Below are positions 57,262 through 64,000 of a stretch of 64,000 nucleotides of DNA, one piece after another. The notes under the pieces were generated by a model, which was not told the origin of the DNA, did no database searches, and saw only the letters and a program-made list of their open reading frames with translations. Made by a program: the position numbers and the translations under genes. This DNA is from JACVRM01 sp963809765 (GTDB lineage Bacteria > Actinomycetota > Thermoleophilia > Gaiellales > Gaiellaceae), in assembly GCA_963809765.1 (NCBI GenBank), contig CAWEKT010000001.1:806001-870000 (forward strand). The letters are read 5' to 3'. Position 1 is the stretch's first letter, and each line of letters begins with the position of its first letter.

Positions 57262-58173
57262 ATGCCGCCGCCCCGCCGTGAGCCGCTCGGCCGGCTCGTC
57301 GACTCGACGGCGTTCAACAGCGTCATCCTCGTTCTCATCCTGGGCAACGCGGTGGTGCTCGGCATGCACACCTACGAGGCGATCCAGGACGAGTGGGGGG
57401 CGGTGCTCGACGCGCTCAACGCCCTGCTGCTCGGCCTCTTCGTCGTCGAGCTCGCGCTCCGGCTCGTCTCGTACCGGCGTCCGTGGGACTTCTTCCGCGA
57501 CTCCTGGAACGTCTTCGACTTCATCGTCATCGGCGCCGCATTCGTCCCCGGCCTGCGCGAGAACACGACCGTCCTGCGACTCGTCCGACTGGCTCGAGTC
57601 GTGCGCATCTTCCGCGTGTTGCCGGAGCTGCGGATCCTGCTGCTCGCGATCGGGCGCAGCATCCCGCCCCTCGGGTCGATGGCCCTGCTGACGACAGTGA
57701 TCCTCTTCGTCTACGGGATGATCGGCTGGGCGCTCTTCGCCGACGAGCTGCCCGAGCGCTGGGGCGACATCGGCGAGGCGATGTTGACGCTGTTCGTGAT
57801 GCTGACCCTCGAGAACTTCCCCATCTACCTCGAGGAGGGGCGGGCGGTCGAGCCGTGGTCGGTCATCTACTTCGTCAGCTTCGTGCTGGTCGCCGCCTTC
57901 ATCGTCCTCAACGTGCTGATCGGCGTCGTCCTCAACTCGCTGCAGGAGGCGCGTGAGATCCACCTCAAGCAGGAGCTCGAGGAGCGCGGCATCCACCCGA
58001 CCGAGGAACAGGTGACGGTGGCAATGCGCCTGCAGACCCTTCGTGCTGCGATCGACGAGCTCGAGGCGGAGCTCGCTCTGGCCGGGGATCCGGGTGCGGG
58101 TCGCGCCGGCGGGCCTCACACAACTTTTACGTCGAAGCACTCACTTCCGGGGGCCGACGACGTCGAACGTTGA
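57262..58173 (+). CDS. Voltage-gated cation channel subunit, BacNav type
   Basis: 303 residues, one six-helix voltage-gated domain that would assemble as a tetramer in the membrane. S1-S3 (NSVILVLILGNAVVLGMHTY, DFIVIGAAFVPGL), S4 with four to five spaced arginines (LRLVRLARVVRIFRVL), S5 (MALLTTVILFVYGMIGWALF), pore loop with LFVMLTLENFPIY, S6 (FVLVAAFIVLNVLIGVVLNS) and a C-terminal coiled coil (LQTLRAAIDELEAELAL). The filter LENFP differs from LESWS of NaChBac, so selectivity is open; the Glu ring is kept. -10 box GACAAT ends 8 nt before ATG. Confidence 0.9.
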   Translation: MPPPRREPLGRLVDSTAFNSVILVLILGNAVVLGMHTYEAIQDEWGAVLDALNALLLGLFVVELALRLVSYRRPWDFFRDSWNVFDFIVIGAAFVPGLRENTTVLRLVRLARVVRIFRVLPELRILLLAIGRSIPPLGSMALLTTVILFVYGMIGWALFADELPERWGDIGEAMLTLFVMLTLENFPIYLEEGRAVEPWSVIYFVSFVLVAAFIVLNVLIGVVLNSLQEAREIHLKQELEERGIHPTEEQVTVAMRLQTLRAAIDELEAELALAGDPGAGRAGGPHTTFTSKHSLPGADDVER

Positions 58174-58360
58174 CGAGGACGGATCCCTCCCTGTCCGGAG
58201 CCCGTCCGCCTTGTCTCGCTGACTGCCCGAAGGGGTCTCGGGCGGAGGGCCGGAGGGAAGCTGGGGAGCGACTCAGCCCTCCGGCCCGGCGAGGCATTCG
58301 CCTCGCTCCGCGCGTCGCTTGCAAGCGAGATCGCCGGACCGGCAGGATGGGCGACCGGAC

Positions 58361-58591
58361 ATGGCGGCCGCAGGCGTTTCGCTCAACCTCTCACCCGACG
58401 AAGCGCTCGTCCTCTTCGAGCTTCTGTCGCGCTACAGCGACAGCGATCGCCTCGAGATCATCGATCAGGCCGAACAGCGGGCCCTCTGGAACGTCTGCTG
58501 TCTCCTCGAGAAGGAGCTGGCCGAGCCGTTTGATCCCGCCTACCTCGCGCTGTTGAGCGCAGCTCGGGACAGACTCCGCGACCCGGTGTAG
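58361..58591 (+). CDS. Small helical hypothetical protein (76 residues)
   Basis: GVSLNLSPDEALVLFELLSR, DSDRLEIIDQAEQRALWNVC and CLLEKELAEPFDPAYLALLS: three helices, no signal or membrane segment. Similar short proteins occur in actinobacteria without known role. The 190-nt gap upstream (58174-58360) holds nothing else I can support. Confidence 0.6.
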   Translation: MAAAGVSLNLSPDEALVLFELLSRYSDSDRLEIIDQAEQRALWNVCCLLEKELAEPFDPAYLALLSAARDRLRDPV

Positions 58592-58821
58592 GCGGCCCCG
58601 GTCGGTTCTGCCCGCTTGATCCAGGCTCCTTGTGGCCGAGAGCCTCAAGGGACGAGTCAGCCGCGGCGACCGTCGGGGCGCCGCCCGGGTCAGCGGGGCG
58701 GAGCAGGCGGCTCGGGCAGCGGATCCGGAAGCGGGTCCGGCAACGGCGACGGGTCCGGCGGCATGGGAGACGGCTCCGGATCCGGCACCGGGCGTGGGCG
58801 GCTCGGGGTTGGGGTACTCGG

Positions 58822-59203
58822 TCAGCGGATCACCGTGGGCTCGATCCAGATCTTCACACGCCGCTCGCCCGGCTTGAGCCGGAAGGGGTGGGTGCGGCCG
58901 TACTTGAGCGCCAGCTCGTTGATGTGCTCGACGGCCTCGTCGCCCTCGAGCCGCCGGACGACGCGGCCGCGGATGTCGCACGTGCTGGTAGGGGTCGTCG
59001 AGCGGCGAGATCGAGAGCGCCACCCTGGCCCCCTCTTGCATCGCGCGGTCCTTGACCCGGCCACGCGCCGTGTTGACCAGGATGTGCCGCCCGTCGGTGT
59101 CCACCCACACGGGCGAGACGTGTGGGCCATCGTCCTCCACCGCCAGGAAGCCGAAGTTGCGCCCGCGGAGGAACTCGACCGCCCGCTCGGGGAGCGTCTG
59201 CAC
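58822..59203 (-). CDS. PPOX-class (F420-dependent type) oxidoreductase (one frameshift)
   Basis: About 126 residues, split-barrel flavin/F420-binding fold: ERAVEFLRGRNFGFLAVEDD, GPHVSPVWVDTDGRHILVNT, ARGRVKDRAMQEGARVALSI, and after a +1 shift near 58985 DIRGRVVRRLEGDEAVEHIN, ELALKYGRTHPF and the end IWIEPTVIR. The motif order matches pyridoxamine-5-phosphate-oxidase-like F420 enzymes of actinobacteria. -10 box TAGAGC lies 7 nt before GTG. After the TGA, the same frame stays open for 43 codons, 22 of them proline (58693-58821). Confidence 0.82.
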
Positions 59204-59262
59204 GGCCGAAGCTCTACCAGTCGCCGCTCAGCCGGCGCCGCAATGGTGCCGATACAGGGCTC

Positions 59263-59553
59263 GTGGCACCTGTCGACTGGAACCAGCTCGATCTGACCGC
59301 GCTGGCGCGGCAGCTCCGCCGCGGGAAGCGCGACCGCGAAGCGGAGCGGCTGATCGTCGCGTTCGATCACGCGCTCCAGCTCGCACGCGCCGACGGGGCC
59401 TTCCTCGACGACCTGCTCGTCGCCGTGGTCTGCCTGCTCGCGCATGCGGACGGCTTGACGCCACGCGACGTGCTCGAGACGTGTTTCCGCCGGGCGATGC
59501 CGGACTCGCGCTGGCGCGCCGAGCTCGCGCCGCTGCTCTCAGGTCTGTCGTAA
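59263..59553 (+). CDS. Small helical hypothetical protein (96 residues)
   Basis: WNQLDLTALARQLRRGKRDR, EAERLIVAFDHALQLARADG, AFLDDLLVAVVCLLAHADGL: helical, soluble, acidic-basic alternation. Start GTG 59263 was chosen because earlier codons in the frame overlap the divergent PPOX promoter. It overlaps the convergent membrane-protein gene by 15 nt at the 3' end. Confidence 0.55.
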   Translation: MAPVDWNQLDLTALARQLRRGKRDREAERLIVAFDHALQLARADGAFLDDLLVAVVCLLAHADGLTPRDVLETCFRRAMPDSRWRAELAPLLSGLS

Positions 59554-60207
59554 GCCTCCGCCGCTGGAGCGGAGAAGCAGCACGGCCACGAGGATCAGCC
59601 AGGCGGGGAACACGAAGATCAGCGCCAGCCAGCCGATCGGCGCGATCAGCAGCCAGACCGCGAGCAGGAACCCCACCCACCCGAGCCAGCGCGGTAGGGC
59701 CAGCCGTCGACTCACTACCGCGACGCTGGTCGCGAGCACGAGCAGAGCGGCGCCGTACATCGTCGCGATAAAGAACCCGTCCGTCGCGTACCAGAGCGCC
59801 TGCGCGGCGCCGGGCTCGAGCTGCGCCTCGTCCTCCTCGCCGGCGAAGGCGCCGCCGATCTGCGCCGCTGGGAGGGCCATCGCGAACATCGCGGTCGCGA
59901 GGCCGCCGCCGAACACGACCGATCCGAGGCGCGAGGAGAAGCCGCCGTCGATGCGCGAGCGGAGCGTCGAGACGAACCAGATCAGGAGCAGCGACCCCGC
60001 CATCAACAGCATCGAGCCGAGGTAGATGCTCATCGCGTCCTCCTCGAAGTACACGACGGCCTCTGCGCCCGTGCCGTTCTCCGGGTTGTGCTCGGCGCTC
60101 TCGACGGTGAAGAAGCCAGCTCCCCACAGAACCACCGTTCCGAGCGCAGCAAGGGGCGCCCACCGGCCCCACTCGTCCCACTTCGTGCGCTGTCCGTCCG
60201 TCGTCAC
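59539..60207 (-). CDS. Multi-pass membrane protein, unknown
   Basis: 222 residues with about five to six membrane helices (APLAALGTVVLWGAGFF, IYLGSMLLMAGSLLLIWFVS, GSVVFGGGLATAMFAMALPA, ATMYGAALLVLATSVAVV, WVGFLLAVWLLIAPIGWLAL) and an extracytoplasmic acidic loop (FAGEEDEAQLEPG). GTG 60207 has GGGAGG upstream. Resembles uncharacterised actinobacterial integral membrane proteins of the same size; no function assigned. Confidence 0.75.
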   Translation of the reverse strand: MTTDGQRTKWDEWGRWAPLAALGTVVLWGAGFFTVESAEHNPENGTGAEAVVYFEEDAMSIYLGSMLLMAGSLLLIWFVSTLRSRIDGGFSSRLGSVVFGGGLATAMFAMALPAAQIGGAFAGEEDEAQLEPGAAQALWYATDGFFIATMYGAALLVLATSVAVVSRRLALPRWLGWVGFLLAVWLLIAPIGWLALIFVFPAWLILVAVLLLRSSGGGLRQT

Positions 60208-60323
60208 CCCAGCCTCCCTCGGTTGCGATCGGACGCGATTCTGGAGCCCGCTTCGGACGGCAATCACGTTGCCTCGCTCGGCTACGGGTGGGCCTGCGCC
60301 TTCACGCGAGAGGAGGCGTGAAG

Positions 60324-60482
60324 TACCGGCGGAGCCGAGCCTGCTCGGCGCAGCCACACCGCGCCCCGGCGCGTCTGACGAGCAAGCCAACCTGCCCCGC
60401 CACCGGCCGGAGGGGGTAGCTCGAAGGGGGAACAAGCCGTTCCCCCTTCGAATGGAGCTATGCGCGCAGCGCGAGCGGTGTC
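60324..60482 (-). repeat. Interspersed hairpin repeat, copy G
   Basis: CCGGCGGAGCCGAGCCTGCT, CCCCGGCGCGTCTGACGAGC, GGAGGGGGTAGCTCGAAGGG and the 13-bp stem TCGAAGGGGGAAC (60421-60433)/GTTCCCCCTTCGA (60439-60451), ending GCGCAGCGCGAGCGGTG. It lies between the divergent membrane-protein gene and dnaE, the only copy clearly not next to a stop codon. Confidence 0.8.
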
Positions 60483-60509
60483 CAGGCCCGGCGCTAGAGT
60501 CGGCCCCCC

Positions 60510-63500
60510 GTGCCCGAGGCGCCGTTCGTCCACCTCCACGTCCACTCCGAGTTCTCGATCCTCGACGGGGCGTGCCGCATCCCCGCGCTCGCGGAGCGCG
60601 CGGCGGAGCTCGACATGCCCGCGGTTGCGCTCACCGACCACGGCTCGCTCGCCGGCGCGGTCGAGCTCTACCGGCAGGCGGGCAAGCAGGGCATCAAGCC
60701 GCTGATCGGCTGCGAGGTCTACGTCGCGGAGGATCGGCGAGCCCAGGCGAAGGGCTACGCGCACCTGACCCTTCTCGCGGAGTCCAACGAGGGGTACGCC
60801 AACCTGATCAAGCTGGCGTCGCTCGGCTACCTCGAGGGCTACTACTACAAGCCACGCGTCGACTGGGAGCTGCTCGAGCGGCACGCGGGCGGCGTCGTCG
60901 CGCTCTCGGGCTGTCTCTCGGGTCGGGTCTGCAAGGCGCTCGAGGAGGGGCGCGACCGGGACGCCGAGGCGGAGCTCGACCGGCTGGCGCAGGTGTTCGG
61001 CCGCGACGCGGTCTACGTGGAGATGCAGAACGCCGGGCTCGACGTCCAGGGCCGGATCAACCCCGTGCTCGCCGGTCTGGCCGAGCGCCGGGGCCTGCCG
61101 CTGGTCGCCACCGGCGACGTGCACTACCTGCGCGCTGAGGACGCGCGCGCGCACGAGGCGCTCCTCTGCATCCAGTCCGGTGACTCGCTCAAGAACCCGA
61201 ACCACTGGCGCTTCGAGACCGACGAGTTCTTCTTCAAGACGCCGGCCGAGATGGCGAAGGACTTCCCTGGTCACGAAGAGGCGCTGCGCCGTACCCTCGA
61301 GATCGCGGAGCGCTGCACCGTGACCATGGAGCTCGGCCGCGTGCTGCTGCCGGAGTTCCCGACGCCCGAGAGCCGCGACGCCTTCGAGTACCTCGTCGAG
61401 CTCTGCGAGCAGGGGCTCGAGCGGCGCTACGAGCGGGTGACGCCGGAGCTGCAGGAACGGCTCCAGTTCGAGCTCAAGACCATCCGCGAGATGGGCTTCG
61501 CCGACTACTTCCTGATCGTCTGGGACTTCATCCGCTTCGCCCGCTCCAATGGCGTGAGCGTCGGCCCCGGCCGCGGCTCGGCCGCCGGCTCGCTCGCCGC
61601 CTACTGCCTGCACATCACCGACGTCGACCCGATGCGCTACGGGCTCCTCTTCGAGCGCTTCCTGAACCCGGCCCGCAAGGACCTGCCCGACATGGACATC
61701 GACTTCTCGGTCGCCGGTCGCGACCGGGTGATCAACTACGTCGCCGAGAAGTACGGCCGCGACCGCGTGGCGCAGATCATCACCTTCGGCACGATGGCCG
61801 CGCGGGCCGCAGTGCGCGACGCCGGCCGCGTGCTCGAGGTGCCGTACGGCACGGTCGACAAGATCGCCAAGCTGATCCCCGAGGGGCCGGGCCAGACGCT
61901 CGACGAGTGCCTCAAGCCGGGCGCCGACCTGCGGCGCTCCTACGACAGCGACCCGCAGACGAAGGAGATCGTCGACCTCGCCAAGCCGCTCGAGGGCCTC
62001 GTCCGCCAGGACTCGATCCATGCCGCCGGCGTCGTCATCGGCGCCCAGCCGCTGATCGAGGTCGTGCCGCTGCAGCAGAAGGGGACAGACCAGGAGGTCG
62101 TCACGCAGCTCGGCATGTGGGACGTGGTCGACCTCGGTCTGCTGAAGATGGACTTCCTGGGCCTGCGCAACCTCGACGTCATCGACCGCGCGGTCGAGCT
62201 CGTCGGCTCGGTCGACATCGAGACGATCCCGCTCGACGACAAGGCGACCTACGCCATGCTCGCGGCCGGGGACTCGATCGGCGTCTTCCAGTTCGAGTCG
62301 TCCGGCATGCGCGAGGCTCTGCGCCAGGTCAGGCCGACCGAGTTCGAGGACCTGATCGCGCTCGTCGCCCTGTACCGCCCCGGGCCGATGGCCTACATCC
62401 CCGAGTACGCGCGCCGCAAGAACGGCCAGGCGCCGGTGACGTACCTCGACGAGCGCCTGAAGGCGATCACGGGCGACTCCTACGGCATCTGCATCTACCA
62501 GGAGCAGTACATGCAGATCGCGAAGGAGCTCGCCGGGTTCACGCCTGCCGAGGCCGAGACGCTCCGCAAGGCGATCGGCAAGAAGATCCACGAGCTGATG
62601 GCCTCGCTCAAGGGCAAGTTCCTCGAGGGCGCGGCGCAGACGGGCACGACGCCGGGGGTTGCCGCCCAGCTCTGGAAGGACATGGAGTCGTCGCAGGACT
62701 ACTCCTTCAACAAGGCGCACGCCGCCTGCTACGCGCTGATCGCCTACCGCACCGCCTGGCTGAAGGCGAACCACCCGCGCGAGTACATGGCCGCTCTCAT
62801 CTCCTCGGTGATGAACACCAAGGACCGCGTGCCCTTCTACGTCAACGGCTGCCGCGAGCTCGGCATCGACGTCGAGCCGCCCGACGTGAACGAGTCGCAG
62901 TGCGACTTCGCCGTCGTCGAGGGCAAGATCCGCTTCGGCCTGAACGCCGTCAAGAACGTCGGCGACTCTGCGGCGCGGGCGATCATCGCAGCGCGCGAGT
63001 CCGGCGGCCCCTTCGCCTCGATCTGGGACTTCACCGAGCGCGTCGACCCCCAGGTGATGAACAAGCGCGCGCTCGAGTCGCTCGTCAAGTGCGGCGCCCT
63101 CGACTCGACCGGCGCCCCGCGCAAGGGACTGCTCGAGTGCCTGGAGGCGGCCCTGTCCTGGGGCGGTCGCCACCACGCCGACCAGCTCGCCGGCCAGAGC
63201 TCGATCTTCGATCTCGGTGACGCCGGCGTCGACCAGGCCCCGCGTCATCATCCGACGATCCCCGCGGGCGAGTACGAGAAGGGCGAGCTGCTCGCGATGG
63301 AGAAGGAGAGCCTGGGCCTCTATGTCTCGGAGCACCCGCTGCAGGGTGTGGCCGAGCAGCTGCGCCGCAAGACCGATTGCCGCCTCTCCGAGATCGAGCG
63401 CCGCCGCGACGGCGAGGTCGTCACGGTCGGCGGGCTGGTCGGCGGCATCAAGGAGATGACGACGCGCAAGGGCGACCCGATGGTCTTCCTGCAGCTGGAC

Positions 63501-63899
63501 GACGTCACTGGAGGCGCCGAGGTCGTCGTCTTCAACTCGGTCTACGCGACCTCCCGCGAGCTGCTCGAGCCCGACCGCGTGCTCGTCGTCAAGGGCCGGG
63601 TCGACCACAAGCAGCAGGGCGACACGAAGCTGATCGCGATGGAGGTGTCGGCATTCGAGGCCGTCCCCGAGCGGCGCGAGGTGCGGCTCAAGGTCGATGC
63701 TCAGCGGGCACGCGCCGGCCTCATTCGCGAGCTCGCCGAGCTCGTGCGCGAGTTCCCAGGCGAGGCGCCCGTGATCGTCGCGCTGACCACCTCCGCGGGG
63801 CCGAAGACGCTCACGCTCGGGCCCGAGTACCGGGTCGCGCCGGTTGCGGACTTCTTCGCCGAGGCGAAGGCGCTGCTCGGCGAGGCCGCCGTCTTGTAA
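60510..63899 (+). CDS. dnaE: DNA polymerase III alpha subunit
   Basis: Intact 1129-residue replicative polymerase (DnaE1 type). PHP domain from residue 7 (VHLHVHSEFSILDGACRIPA, LTDHGSLAGAVELYRQAGKQ), polymerase core with FADYFLIVWDFIRFARSNGV, GPGRGSAAGSLAAYC and the catalytic Asp pair in PDMDIDFSVAGRDRVINYVA near residue 393, the YQEQYMQIAKELAGFTPAEA and SFNKAHAACYALIAYRTAWL motifs, a helix-hairpin-helix region, an OB domain (EVVTVGGLVGGIKEMTTRKG) and a C-terminal tail. Leaderless candidate: -10 TAGAGT ends 9 nt before GTG. Unlike many neighbours it carries no frameshift over 3.4 kb. Confidence 0.97.
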   Translation: MPEAPFVHLHVHSEFSILDGACRIPALAERAAELDMPAVALTDHGSLAGAVELYRQAGKQGIKPLIGCEVYVAEDRRAQAKGYAHLTLLAESNEGYANLIKLASLGYLEGYYYKPRVDWELLERHAGGVVALSGCLSGRVCKALEEGRDRDAEAELDRLAQVFGRDAVYVEMQNAGLDVQGRINPVLAGLAERRGLPLVATGDVHYLRAEDARAHEALLCIQSGDSLKNPNHWRFETDEFFFKTPAEMAKDFPGHEEALRRTLEIAERCTVTMELGRVLLPEFPTPESRDAFEYLVELCEQGLERRYERVTPELQERLQFELKTIREMGFADYFLIVWDFIRFARSNGVSVGPGRGSAAGSLAAYCLHITDVDPMRYGLLFERFLNPARKDLPDMDIDFSVAGRDRVINYVAEKYGRDRVAQIITFGTMAARAAVRDAGRVLEVPYGTVDKIAKLIPEGPGQTLDECLKPGADLRRSYDSDPQTKEIVDLAKPLEGLVRQDSIHAAGVVIGAQPLIEVVPLQQKGTDQEVVTQLGMWDVVDLGLLKMDFLGLRNLDVIDRAVELVGSVDIETIPLDDKATYAMLAAGDSIGVFQFESSGMREALRQVRPTEFEDLIALVALYRPGPMAYIPEYARRKNGQAPVTYLDERLKAITGDSYGICIYQEQYMQIAKELAGFTPAEAETLRKAIGKKIHELMASLKGKFLEGAAQTGTTPGVAAQLWKDMESSQDYSFNKAHAACYALIAYRTAWLKANHPREYMAALISSVMNTKDRVPFYVNGCRELGIDVEPPDVNESQCDFAVVEGKIRFGLNAVKNVGDSAARAIIAARESGGPFASIWDFTERVDPQVMNKRALESLVKCGALDSTGAPRKGLLECLEAALSWGGRHHADQLAGQSSIFDLGDAGVDQAPRHHPTIPAGEYEKGELLAMEKESLGLYVSEHPLQGVAEQLRRKTDCRLSEIERRRDGEVVTVGGLVGGIKEMTTRKGDPMVFLQLDDVTGGAEVVVFNSVYATSRELLEPDRVLVVKGRVDHKQQGDTKLIAMEVSAFEAVPERREVRLKVDAQRARAGLIRELAELVREFPGEAPVIVALTTSAGPKTLTLGPEYRVAPVADFFAEAKALLGEAAVL

Positions 63900-63928
63900 C
63901 CGCTCGTCGGACTTGTTACAACCGGCCG

Positions 63929-64000
63929 GTGCGGCGAAGGGGTCTGGCGGCGTGGCTCGTGGGTGCCACGATGGTGCTCGCAGCCGCGGGGTCGGCGGGT
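63929..64000 (+). CDS. Start of an exported protein (partial)
   Basis: The GTG ORF runs off the window: RRRGLAAWLVGATMVLAAAG is a basic start plus hydrophobic signal-peptide core. A -10 box TACAAC ends 6 nt upstream. Nothing further can be said. Confidence 0.45.
   Translation, partial: MRRRGLAAWLVGATMVLAAAGSAG

Noticed and set aside
58695..58800. Short tandem GGATCCGG/GGGTCCGG-like units resembling a small repeat array
   Set aside because: Irregular unit length with no spacers; explained by a low-complexity Pro- or Gly/Ser-coding stretch.
60282..63608. A 1108-codon open frame antisense to dnaE and many similar long antisense frames
   Set aside because: High third-position GC removes stops on the opposite strand; the translations are Arg/Ala/Leu/Val-rich with no family motifs, and dnaE on the other strand is unmistakable.

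Overview
The window is about 64 kb of very GC-rich DNA with actinobacterial traits: GTG and TTG starts, many leaderless genes with a TAnnnT-type -10 box 6-9 nt before the start codon, F420-type and MOSC enzymes, and tandem zinc-ribbon/adenylate-cyclase/ATPase/TPR giants. The gene content fits an uncultured Thermoleophilia-like actinomycete (Gaiellales or Solirubrobacterales); that placement is inference. Well over 40 one-base frameshifts, nearly all +1 insertions, interrupt otherwise intact and even essential genes (thrS, pheT, lon, pdhA). I read these as consensus errors, and each affected gene is given as one CDS with its shift points noted.

Layout. 1-12.1 kb: partial EamA transporter, a PLP enzyme coupled to a solute-binding protein, a complete branched-chain-amino-acid-type ABC operon (livJHMGF), a bicupin, and lon-hxlR. 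12.3-17.6 kb: secreted M11-type metalloprotease, enolase-superfamily enzyme, exported protein, and an XRE-TPR regulator facing a 27-residue hydrophobic mini-gene inside a highly structured transcript. 17.9-23 kb: thrS, infC-rpmI-rplT, an rRNA/tRNA methyltransferase, MOSC and VOC proteins. 23.4-30.3 kb: lemA/DUF2207, a methyltransferase, and pheST preceded by a Phe-containing leader peptide with two competing RNA structures. 30.3-35.9 kb: a cupredoxin-like protein, five tightly packed small membrane genes, an M14 peptidase and two hypotheticals. 35.9-39.3 kb: pyruvate or branched-chain 2-oxoacid dehydrogenase E1a-E1b-E2. 39.9-53.3 kb: a flavin oxidase, three tandem cyclase/STAND paralogues of about 3.5 kb each, and the lipoamide dehydrogenase. 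53.4-60.5 kb: a repeat-rich zone with a probable free-standing small RNA, a mini alpha/beta hydrolase, a glycosidase, a BacNav-type channel and small proteins. 60.5-64 kb: dnaE and the start of an exported protein.

The most notable non-coding content is (i) an interspersed 100-150 bp hairpin repeat, seven copies, several starting right at the stop codons of unrelated genes; (ii) a short GTGGCTGTCAGCCAC palindrome family; (iii) GTCTGTCCCC/GGGGACAGAC hairpins; (iv) the pheST attenuator candidate; (v) the XRE-TPR/mini-peptide locus; and (vi) an orphan terminator-ended RNA at 53.8 kb. No rRNA, tRNA, CRISPR array or transposase gene was seen.
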